Source of the DNA: Rutstroemia sp. NJR-2017a BVV2
Taxonomy: Eukaryota; Ascomycota; Leotiomycetes; Helotiales; Rutstroemiaceae
Assembly (NCBI GenBank): GCA_002946415.1
Contig: NJPS01000046.1
Location: 868,001 to 932,000 of the forward strand
Reading direction: 5' to 3'
DNA: 64,000 bases
Positions 49,690 to 60,182 of the stretch are shown in pieces (positions within the stretch are counted from its first letter, which is position 1; each line of letters opens with the position of its first letter). The notes beneath the pieces are model-generated. The model was not told the origin of the DNA. It saw only the letters and a program-made list of their open reading frames with translations, and searched no databases. A program made the position numbers and the translations under genes.

Positions 49690-51351
49690 CTTATTAAAAG
49701 AAGGGATACAAGTGAATTACTTGGTTGTACATACGTACGCGGACTGTACTTTTCGTGCGTGCTTGCTTGTAAAACTCCCTTGTCTCTTGTCTTCCCTTGT
49801 CTTGGGTAATTGATAAATACCCTTGCACCGCTCATGCGGCCGTGCTGCCGACTTGGGCCAGAAGTCTCAAGACGCGCATATGAGTGGGTAAAAAAGCGGC
49901 TAGGAGGTCCAAACGTTGATGAGGCCCGAGAATGAGGAGGTGAAGAGAGGGGAAAGTCTCGCGATTGTGCTGGTTAAAGAAGGGGTTAAGTTGTTGTTTC
50001 CGTACGTACATACCGACCGTGGGAACGAACGCGGAAGGATTTTGAAAGCGGGCAAGTTATATAGTTGACAGTTCTTTCTTTCTTTCCTTGGATCACTTAT
50101 CTACAAAGGTAACATACTTCGTATATGCAATCGCAGCAATCTCGAAACCCAAGAGAGAACTAACACGACTCCGGCTCTAGAATTACAGCAAAGGGAAAGG
50201 AGGGCGAGGATATATCCGGGGCCTGCCACAGTTCTGGATACAGGGTCCTACAAAAAACCAAGACGGAGACTTCTCAATCCAGCATCGAGATCCTCTCCCG
50301 GTACCAACCAATAGCTCCGCTATACCCGTGTAGTTATGTCCTACTGCAATAGGTATGACTTTCAAGAAGTCGAGATCAATACGAAGTACAGAGCACCTAG
50401 GCACGATTACAGATCCAATGTCTGCAAAGCCCAAATGAATACGACGACATCTTCAAACTTCCAAAGAAAAGTTCCTCGGGTGAAGAACCTCGGATGGAAT
50501 TGCCCACAAGCACGCAAGAACAGATTCCACGGAATATTCTGGACTCCCAGCCGAGCGATAAACCGAAAAGCTTATGCGAACATTTTATGTAAATTATTTT
50601 TGGCTAGACATGGACAGAGGAGTGACTCGGCGCACATCATGGGGCAGAAAGGGATTGATTGGCCATGGCTTTCGCACTGCTTCCCGCTTTTGTATACTGG
50701 AAATACATATCTAAGCATGGTCACGACATCGCAGACATTGTCACAACATAGGGTAACAACCTTTTCTTCGCCATGGGTAAGGTGAACGATATGAACATCC
50801 AAATGAAATCACCGCTGCTCGGAACTGAACTGCACGACAAGATACGGTATGTTATAGCCGATGGTCGCGATTTGTTCCATACGGGGAAATGTTTCTCCAC
50901 ACGCGTGAAGCTTTAAGGAGAACACATTTGTCGCATCTACATCTAGACCCCGGGGGTCTTGTGAGACAAGTTCCACGATCTGTGATCAACAGGGATAAAC
51001 ATCGAGAGCTTGTTCGAGATACGGATGGGGCTTTCAGTGTCTTGATTATGGTCGAGATGCAGAAGAAACTACAACACCATATGTCCATTTAGTCATACTT
51101 GACGTCTCATACGATCACTAAGAAATCACGACAGAGAGTTGGTCAAAGAAGATGGGATGCATGAGACTAAATTGACTTTTGATGTAGACCCTATCTATTC
51201 TTCCTCGAGAAGATTTCGAATACATGCATAACGCATGCGCGAAAGGTCTTATTCAGTAACCGAAACAAGATTCTACTCCATGTACGGTAAACTTCGACCT
51301 TAGATGGCTACTCGCTCATGTCCTCGTAGGACGACCCCAGCGTTGTCCCGT
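49690..51351. other. Intergenic region with possible gene relic
   Basis: About 1.66 kb between the GT90 start and the RPS22 stop. 49.7-50.1 kb holds the GT90 promoter. No intact gene is supported in 50.1-51.3 kb; the plus-strand frames at 50,792-51,092 are listed separately as a possible relic. Confidence 0.5.
50792..51092 (+). pseudogene. Possible degraded F-box-like fungal gene fragment
   Basis: ATG at 50792 opens a frame MNIQMKSPLLGTELHDKI, continuing to RYVIADGRDLFHTG. This resembles the start of the large fungal group with an N-terminal (L)PxELRxxIYxYVL segment. It stops at 50932, and an overlapping frame (50889-51092) continues for 67 codons. A donor-like GTATGT lies inside. It may be a frameshifted relic, a small spliced gene, or chance; the similarity is short. 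Confidence 0.25.
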
Positions 51352-51990
<639 letters not shown>

Positions 51991-52608
51991 TTTGACGGTT
52001 GGAGATTCTCAAATAATCTTGTAGATCGAAGATGAGGTATCTAAGACAATTCGATGTTAGCCTTCATGATCTTCAAGCATAAAGAGTGCCCTCATGATTG
52101 ACAAGAGGGTTCCAAAGCTCGTGCCGCATATAGAGAGAGCAGTGTCGACATCTTTCGATTGCTATGGTACAGAGCTCAAGATTTGGTCGCGGTAAGCTTG
52201 GAAGCTTTTCCTTGATTTCCCAGCTCAAGAGACAAGCCACAGTTACAATCGAGTAGATGTCGATTTACTCCTCTGTGTCAATCATGAAGGTCTTCGCGAA
52301 AGGATCGCCATATCGGCGCATGTACACACCTCTTTTGAATTGGCGGAAAGGATTGTCGGGAAGAAAGTTCGTGGACGTGAGGTTCGAAATTTTGACATGC
52401 ACCAAATTAATTTCTGTTGTGGGCACGCTTACTAAGCTAGCTAGCTAGGGTTTCCGCACAGTAAATGGTCGTTTGACAAAAAAGCCTGGTTCTCGCTAAA
52501 GTCCACCACATAACATACATTCAGAGTCGAAGCTAAGTTTTGCAACATTAAATACCATTTACAACATACTCTTCGAGGACCAGAAGATATCTAACAATCA
52601 CAATCAAG
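51991..52608. promoter_or_regulatory. Shared divergent promoter RPS22 / RPS12 with telobox
   Basis: 618 bp separate the start codons of two small-subunit ribosomal-protein genes facing away from each other. TAGGGTTT (52446-52453; AAACCCTA on the other strand) is a telobox, the type of site bound by Tbf1-like factors at ribosomal-protein promoters in several fungi. It is preceded by GCTAGCTAGC. A good acceptor (branch GCTAAC, then GTCTTAG) about 54 nt upstream of the RPS22 ATG suggests a leader intron there; its donor is uncertain. Confidence 0.6.
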
Positions 52609-53284
52609 ATGGTGAGTTAAACTCGTTGTTCTCTCTCTGCGGGGTATCATGTATTCCATGCGCCATTGACGTGCGGGATGTGCGAATCAACAATGGGAAT
52701 CCCCCACCTTTTTTGCACTTCAAGATTCAAAATGAACCATTTGCTCTCAAAAGTTGCGCATTATTTACTAACAATTCAACCAACAGTCTGACGCAGAAGA
52801 GCCTACGTCCCCCGTTGTCGAGAATGCTGAGGAGGTCGAAGTCTCCGGAGATGCTGAGAAGGGACAAATGTCCGTCATCGACGCATTGAAGGGTGTTCTC
52901 AGACTCGCACTCATGCACGATGGTCTTGCCCGTGGACTTCGTGAAGCCTCAAAAGCTCTCGACCGTCGCCAAGCACACATGTGTGTCCTCAATGAAGCCT
53001 GTGAGGAAGAAGCCTACAAGAAGTTGGTAGTTGCGCTCTGCTCAGAGCACAAGATCCCGTTGATCAAGGTTCCGGATGGAAAGCAACTTGGTGAATGGGC
53101 CGGTTTGTGTGAGTTTTTCAGTTTTACCAGTATCTGCGCTCGTCACTAATTCTTCGCAGGTGTGTTGGACCGTGAGGGAAACGCACGCAAGGTTGTCAAC
53201 TGCTCTTGTGTTGTTGTTAAGGACTGGGGTGAGGAGTCCCAAGAGCGCACTCTCCTCCTCAACTACTTCCAAACCGAACAGTAA
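52609..53284 (+). CDS. RPS12: 40S ribosomal protein S12 (eS12)
   Basis: Small-subunit protein at the beak of the 40S subunit. Exons are 52609-52611 (only the ATG), 52787-53108 and 53160-53284, giving 149 aa. The first intron (175 nt) starts GTGAGT directly after the start codon and ends CCAACAG. The second (GTGAGT..TCGCAG) is phase 1. After an acidic N-terminus come [60 protein letters not shown], and the ending [19 protein letters not shown], all family hallmarks. Placing the ATG alone in exon 1 follows from the frame: the second exon has no in-frame ATG before the conserved region except an internal Met. Confidence 0.95.
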
Positions 53285-53759
53285 GGGGTGATTTGGGAAA
53301 ATGGAGTTTCCGGGGCGAATAGATATTGTCCCATGTAAAGGACTTTCTTTCCAAAAAATGTACTCTATACCTAGGATGCATTACTGGCGGCAATGACATT
53401 GGCATATGGGAGCATCAAACTCAAATGATTTGAAGAAGGAAGCATGCAAATCTATTGATACGCTGAATGTTGTGTGAGCATATCATGTTTGAGGACAGCA
53501 TCCAATTCACACTTCAAACAGAAAAGCCTGCGTTCTACCAAAGAAGAGGCGTCCGCAGCTAATGAACTCCAGATCTGCAACACCATTTCGCCTGCTTGGC
53601 TGACGTCTGGTCTTCCCCTAATCTTCCATCAACGGAAACTTTGACTATCTAGCCCCTATTATTTGACGCATTGAATTGAAGTCGGACTCGTCTCCTGTCT
53701 CCCGTGCTCTCCTATATCTACTTCTTCCCCCCGCTTCACATATCCTCTCCAACCCCAGC
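53285..53759. other. Convergent 3' space RPS12 / PIN4
   Basis: 475 bp between two stop codons, containing only 3' flanks. The part near PIN4 is C/T-rich on the plus strand. Nothing else seen. Confidence 0.5.
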
Positions 53760-54380
53760 CTATTTCCTCCCCTCAACCATAACAATATGATAACCAAACC
53801 CCGTCTTCACCTCCTTATACTTCGGGTTCGCCGTCGTACTGCTCTCCATCTCAAAGGCCACCTTCTCAAAATCCGGATCCAGATCCCCCTTGCCTTTCCA
53901 TCCCAATGAGCCACCTACATCATCACGTCAATCAGTCACGTTTTCCACATACATCACACAACTAGTTCAGTCTCAGGGGAGAATATGATCCGTATCTTAT
54001 ACGGCGATGAAGGAGCAATATAGCGGGGACGGAAAGAACCAGAAGCACCCACCAGCCCTTGCCTTATCCTCAGAGAACTCCCTCGCAACATCGTCGAACT
54101 TAACTCCCGCACTTAACTTCTGCAGCGCCTCTGTCATTCTACTTTGTTTTGCGCACTATGTGTATCCCGTTAACACAGAGCCTCATATCAGAATCCCCAG
54201 AAATATAGAACTTGAGATCCAGGAAGGTCATGTGAATAGGAGGAGACGCACGAGGATATGGCGAACATTAATCTGTTGCGCGCCTTTGACTTTTGTTTCC
54301 TTACCGGCGCTGGCATCTTTCGCGTCGTCTTTTCCTTTGCCTTTTCCGGCCTTCGCGGCGTTCTTTTTGTTGGGTGGCAT
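53760..54380 (-). CDS. PIN4: Parvulin-type peptidyl-prolyl cis-trans isomerase (Pin4/Par14)
   Basis: Catalyses cis-trans isomerisation of X-Pro bonds. Par14-type parvulins without a WW domain are linked to ribosome biogenesis and DNA binding through a basic N-terminus. Exons (minus): 54252-54380, 54053-54155 and 53760-53914, giving 128 aa. No long ORF shows this gene; it appears only after splicing. The N-terminus PPNKKNAAKAGKGKGKDD is basic and flexible. The parvulin core runs QINVRHIL-CAKQSRMTEALQKL, KFDDVAREFSEDKARAGGSL, GWKGKGDLDPDFEKVAFEM, ending KTGFGYHIVMVEGRK. Introns are 54156-54251 (GTGCGT) and 53915-54052 (GTGGGT..TGTAG). It is divergent from the cysteine dioxygenase gene. Confidence 0.93.
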
Positions 54381-54842
54381 GGTGGATTTGTATTGTGGTT
54401 GTGATGAGCTGCAAGATTTCAGGTAGTGGTGGAAGGAGGTGAGTGCGATGCGGACGCTAGTACCGATAAAATAGAGGGGCAGAAATGCGGGAGCTCGGCC
54501 TTGAAGGGAAGGTTATTTCCCGATGATGGGATGGAAAGGGAAGTTTCATGCTACTTCGTTTCAAATAACGTTCTTTCCGCAAGACTGGAAGACGGGATTT
54601 TACTGTACAATAGGTCAATTTTCTTTTCAATGCGGACTCGGGTCTCTCTATTTATTACCTCTCTCATTTCTATTCATTGCAGGTGGCAGATCCGTTGCGG
54701 ATTGTGGTCTGATTGATCTCTTTGTGTATATCCTTCATTTTGTATTCTATCGAACAATCAAGAGCAGAATTACCTCATATCTACATCTCTTTTCGCTCTC
54801 ATAACTTGGCCCAAGGCATATTACTCGAAGTGCATCAGAATT
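54381..54842. promoter_or_regulatory. Divergent promoter region PIN4 / cysteine dioxygenase
   Basis: 462 bp between divergent start codons. It includes G/A-rich sequence near PIN4 and T-rich tracts near the dioxygenase. No specific site recognised. Confidence 0.45.
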
Positions 54843-55820
54843 ATGACACCATCAATAGCACAAGAGTCCATTGGTGGCGCCGGCTCCGTCATCACTCCGT
54901 CCAATCCCTTCGACAAACTCGTCTCAGACATCTCCCGAATCCTTGGTCCCTCCTCCGGCCTTACAAGCAAAGATGTAGATGTCCAGCAACTACGCAATTT
55001 TATGGAAGAATATGTCTCGCAGGAGGAGCATTGGCGACAATATGCATTCGCAGACCTGAGTCGGGGGTACACGAGAAACTTGGTCGATGAGGGGAACGGG
55101 AAGAGTAATCTTGTATGCGTGTCCCCGAGCTTCCTCTCCCTCATCTGCGATCGCGGACTGATGATAATGCGATATAGCTCGTTCTGGTTTGGTCGCCCGG
55201 GAGGGGGAGTCCGATTCACGACCACGCGGATGCGCATTGTTCGTTTCCTTTCCCCAATTCCGCATTTCTCTTCTGCGGCGGCCTACCCTTCCAGAAACCC
55301 CGCGCCTCTGCCCATTCTGTGCTCGCAGACTCACTAATTGACCACCTTAGGTCTTATGAAAGTCCTCCACGGCACCCTCCTCGAAACGCGCTACTCAATG
55401 CCCAAATCAAACTCCGAGTCCGACACTCCTCTGCCCCCACAAGTCATCAAAAACACCCTCTACACAGCAGACGAAGTGACGTATATGGCGGATGATTTAG
55501 GTCTGCACAAGATATCGAATCCGAATGTGGATGATGTGGCTGTTTCTCTACATCGTATGTTCTTGTCTCTTTTGCTCCATTAGCAGTTGGGTGGTGTGGG
55601 CAAGAGTTGGAGGAGAAATGAAGCAAGGCAGGAGAAGTAAACGGGTGATAGCGGGGATAGAAGAATAGGAAACCTAACTGATATACCTGCGCAAACAGTT
55701 TACACACCTCCGAACGCAGCGCGGGAAGGATGCAATATCTTTGACGAGAGGACGGGGAAGAAGAGTCATGTTACGCAAAGTAACTTCTATTCAGCTTTTG
55801 GGAACAAAATCGAGGCGTGA
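54843..55820 (+). CDS. CDO1: Cysteine dioxygenase
   Basis: Non-heme iron enzyme that oxidises L-cysteine to cysteine sulfinate, controlling cysteine level and feeding sulfite/taurine-type catabolism; cytosolic. Exons are 54843-55112, 55178-55238, 55351-55554 and 55699-55820, giving 218 aa. Introns start GTATGC, GTTCGT and GTATGT. The cupin motif is complete: His104 and His106 in [11 protein letters not shown] and His163 in GLHKISN are the iron ligands. Cys111 is placed for the Cys-Tyr cofactor with Tyr180, and Ser176-His178-Tyr180 (SLHLY) form the second-sphere triad. The ending [20 protein letters not shown] fits the family. Exon 2 has only 61 nt. The symbol follows the animal gene. Confidence 0.93.
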
Positions 55821-56299
55821 GAGGATCAATGGTATTGGTATGGTTGGTTACTACATGAGATAACAGTGCGCTTTTGGTTGTAAAATAGAATTTGGGTATA
55901 GAAAAGTTTAGTGCCTACAGCGAGGTACAGTGGATAACACGGATAGGTGGATGGCTTGCGGCGTTTTAAAAGACTGCGAGTACAGCATGAATCAAATCAT
56001 TGATAGAATGTAGAAGCGTACTCTTTGTCTATAGCTTTATAGACAATATCATCACAGCATTCTCACAAAGTCAAGTTCTCCATACAATACGCTCTCTATT
56101 CATCTATCACATAAGCTGCAAATCTCTAAGAGAAGAAGCAAGATGACTGCACACTCTAAAACATGCACGAAAATCTCTCATGATGGCCCCTCCTCCTTAA
56201 ATAAACAATCAACTCCATGAATACATCAAGCATCATATGTGTAACATATCATAGAAGAGTACGCAGCTTAAAAACAATCCCACACACAATTTCGTAATC
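55821..56299. other. Convergent 3' space CDO / PUS7
   Basis: 479 bp of A/T-rich 3' flank for both genes. No other feature seen. Confidence 0.5.
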
Positions 56300-59200
56300 C
56301 TATCTACCAGAAGAGAAGTCCGGTTTGTAGACTTGAACACCGCCGTGTTGCATCAACTCGCGGAGAGCCATGGTGGCATATACACTCGAGCCCAGACCGA
56401 GCTTAAGAATGACTGCCAGTCGTGCTGGTCCAGATGGCTCCTTCTGTGAGATATCTGCTGGCTCCGAAAGACCAGTCATCTCTACGTCAGTAGATGGTGC
56501 TTCCATCGGTTCTGTCATCGTCTCAACGGGCAAGACCTCAGCATTAACAGCAGGGGCATCGATCTCGGGTTTGACCTCAACAACCTTAACGGTTCCGTCT
56601 TCTTGCTTCGTCTCGCTCGCAGAAGCTTCAGACATCTCCTCTGCGGATCTTTTCAAAGTGACCGATGCTTCTAACTTTACGCCACCGTCTTGCGTCTCAT
56701 TATCATCGCCTGAATCATTGATAATAGAATTCTCTTGGATGACCGCAGCAGGTGCGTCTGTTTGTTCGACTTTGACAATTCCAGGGACTTCTGCGGCATC
56801 TTTCAGGTCACTCTCATCAATGACTTCGTTCTTGCCGTTCAAAACCTGCGTCGTTCGCACACCCGTGCGGCGACCCTCATTATTAGCAGAGGTCTGAATA
56901 AATGTCTCCTTGTAGATGGGCTGCTTAATCGAATCCACGTCGACCGGGTTTTGCCGCTCCACTTCCCAGGCCTCTGCTGCAGCTTTATCTTCAGCAGCAA
57001 GTTTCTCTGGGAGTGCCTTCCATGCATTATGCTGAGCGCTGCCGGCATACTGGATGGTGTTTTGTCGCCCCTGAGCTGCAGTATCTGCCATGTGACGACC
57101 GTTTCGATTACCACTGGCATGACGTTCATTTCGATTTTGTGGACCACCCGGGTTGTTGAACTGTCCATTAGGATTACCTCGTGAAGCTGCGCCATTGTTT
57201 TGTTGATGATGATTTTTGAAGTGACCTCTGCTTTTCTGGATGATTTCGTAATCCGTTTCCACCAACTGCTCAATCTCATCATGATATTTTCGAACCTCAA
57301 AGCTAATATCATCTCTAACTCGACCAAGAAGTTTCCTATAGCTGCCGCTCAAGCTGAAGTCCTTTTGCCTACGACGCATGTTCGCTGGATCAAGACGACC
57401 TCCACGTTCACTGCTCATAAACTCTTTGTAGAAATCTCCAATCTTATTAGCAGGATATTCGATATCGAAGCCAGGTAGTGGCAGCACAATATCGAAAATT
57501 GTGAACTTTCCACTGGCTGCCTCCTCAGCAGACAGAGGTCGGGCACGCTGGAAAACGTCATCCGAAGTCAATGCAACATCATCTCCAGCTGGGTGGATCA
57601 CAATCTCCCCGTTCTCATCGTACTCATCCTTCTGTTCATTGGCTTTGCCTTCGACCAGAACAAGATCGCCCTCGACAACCTTATCTCCATGAAGAGACCA
57701 GCGCTCACTAGCCACCGTGTTCCAGACAAGAGATTGATAAGCATGGACAAATATGGTGCGATGATTGCGTGGAATAGAAAGGATGGCGCCTTGATAGTCA
57801 TTCTGGCCCTGTCTAGAAGCAAGATGCTTTATGATTGCAGCCTCTGCACCAAATCTTCTTGGTAATCTTTGGAGACATCTATCCTTGCCAGTCTGTTTGA
57901 ACTCATGAATGGCTTGAGCACGCGCAACATCGTCTCTGCCAATCTTGCCTTCGTATTGGCCTGGCTGCTGTGCGACAGCGAGAGCTTCTTCGGTGTAGCT
58001 GAGAATCGAGTCAACTGCACCCTTGAAATCCTCCTGTAAAATCATCTTTCCGACAACATCCGTACCAATACCGAAGGTGCCAAAGCGTTGAAGTCCGAAG
58101 TAATTGATGAAACCGTGATTTCGAATGTGCTCAACAGCCTTACCCACGATCTCTTTCGCGAGCTCGACTTTTTCGTCGTCAGACATACTAGGATCTTCGC
58201 CGAAATGACAGTCTCGTAAGGTTATCGTAAATTCGTTGCCTTCCAGGTCACCCAGTCTAAGTGCAAATTTCTCGTACTTAAAGTCTCCGACCTTTGCACC
58301 CCATAGTTTGGGGTTTAGATTTGCCAGTCTTTGCGCATGGTGGCGGAAAGCGCTGACACGCTGGGCCGTTACTGCTCGACGGTCCTTGGTACCTGCGTAG
58401 GCGAAATCCTTTGGTTTCACCTTTAGCATGCGACTTAAAAGATGGATGGACTCCATGGTGTCCTTATTTTCCTTGAAGAGCGTGAAATGGAGATATTGAC
58501 CCCCAAGTTCTTCCCAGCCGAGTTTCCCTTTCGTCTGCTGCTGAGCACCGTCGTTGCGATGGTTGCCTTGTCTCGGTGTTGCATTTGCGTTACCACCTCT
58601 GCTGTTCTGGGAAGCAGCAAAGACAGTTATTGTACCATCCTCCGAGCCCTCGGTCTCTAAGCGCCCTTCAAAAACTCGACGTACAAATTGATGCAAACGT
58701 CCACGTCGCTGCTTATCATCGACAGGTTCAGAAGTCAAACTGCCAATTGTTGCGGGTTTGGCGTTGGGCTTTTGCTGAATCTTCTTGTCCATCTCAACAA
58801 TCTGTGGAGCTAAAGTACTACCGAAGTATTCTGCAAGAAGTTCAAGGTCATTAGGCCGAAGTTCTTTCACCGGACTTTGGCTGACAGCAACACCACTCGC
58901 CTCCGCACTCGGGTTGGTTGGGTCCGATGGTGTTGCGGTTGAACTGTCGGCCGATGCGACTGACTCAACGGCCGTCGCTGAAAGTAGAGGAGGCCCCTCA
59001 GTGCGAGTAAGTGCTTCCTTGACACTTGCGGCCGGTACTTGATTTTCATCTGGAGCATTAACTGTATCGTCATTGGTTCTTGCAGCGTGCTAATTTGGGT
59101 TGTCAGCTTGTTGTATTCAGCTCGAGACGCAATCTCGTTCTTGAATAGAGCATAAAGAAGAGACGTACTTTATTCCGGGGTGCTCTATCATTACGAAGAT

Positions 59201-59790
59201 GGACGACCTCACCATCTAGCGTAATTTCATTCACCATGAAATCAGTGTATCTATAACGGTAAATTAGCTGACGCTCATGAGACAAGGTAAAGTGAAAGAT
59301 CTCGACGTTTATCAGTCCCGAAAGTGAGAATAAAAATTTGTGTGAATGATGAGCTCTGCAATTGATAGATCTGCCAGAAACACATCTCCAAGGCTACCAC
59401 AAGGTTGCTAGACAGCGCATCACTGGGAATTTCTCCATCAAGCGGTGGCTCCAAGCACTCTTAAATTATAGTAGAGAGTAAAATAATCAAAAGTATATCA
59501 AAACAAACATACCTCTGCTTCAAAACACCTTGGAATCCGGGATTCGACTTGTTGACATAGTGAAGTATACCTGCCTCAGCCTCTCTATCAGGTTCGGAAG
59601 CATTACTGGAGGGATCTTGCTGTCTTTGATCGCTGTTCTCCATCGCGATATCTGAATTGTTGTTTAAAGCAGAATTGTGATTCATGGTGTTCAATTGAGG
59701 AGTATCAAGAGGTTGGGAGGTGGTGGACGACGCGAGTTTCTGCCTCTTACGAGGAGATTGAACTGACCCGTCATTTTCTAGACTAGTCAT
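56300..59790 (-). CDS. PUS7: Pseudouridine synthase Pus7 (TruD family), enlarged
   Basis: Makes pseudouridine in tRNA (position 13), U2 snRNA and mRNAs; nuclear and cytoplasmic. Exons (minus): 59513-59790, 59169-59250 and 56300-59089, giving 1049 aa against about 676 in yeast. The start is ATG 59790; a nearby upstream frame opens only with TTG. Conserved parts are LKQRYTDFMVNEITLDGEV (exon 1/2 junction), AYAGTKDRRAVTAQRVS with the catalytic Asp356, NYFGLQRFGTFGIGTD (about 450-465), SLVWNTVASERW, and the C-terminal strand AVILKLGLGSSVYATMALRE. Extra length comes from low-complexity N-terminal stretches and a ~270-residue disordered insertion (about 738-1008) just before that last strand. The insertion holds three Val-Lys-x-Glu sites (K893, K925, K960). 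Confidence 0.93.
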
Positions 59791-60182
59791 TTTGAGCAAT
59801 TAAAATAATTCACTCTTTTCCAATTTCTCTATGTCCTGTAAATTGAAAGTGAATGTTGCTGAATTCACACGGAAGGAACGACATCGGTTACGGGCGACGA
59901 AGAATTTCTCCAAAAAATAATATTCCCACTTTTGTACTAGTGTTAGAGCATCTTTAAGTACAGGGTCCAAAATTCCGCCTATGATTGGTCACATTTTCTT
60001 CGTGCGGCCGCCTACCTCCAACGTTCACTCTCCCTAGGTCACTTCCACACTGGCATTCGCAGGCATCATGTCCATATTGATGGGTTTCATTTGATCTATA
60101 TATTAACTCTATTCCATTCTGTCTATGAGCTACCCGTCTACTGCCCTCACATTAATGCTCATCTTTAACTAATACCGTATTT
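59791..60182. other. PUS7 promoter region
   Basis: 392 bp between PUS7 and the next minus-strand gene. It contains GCGGCCGC-like sequence near 60,004 and otherwise nothing recognised. Confidence 0.45.
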
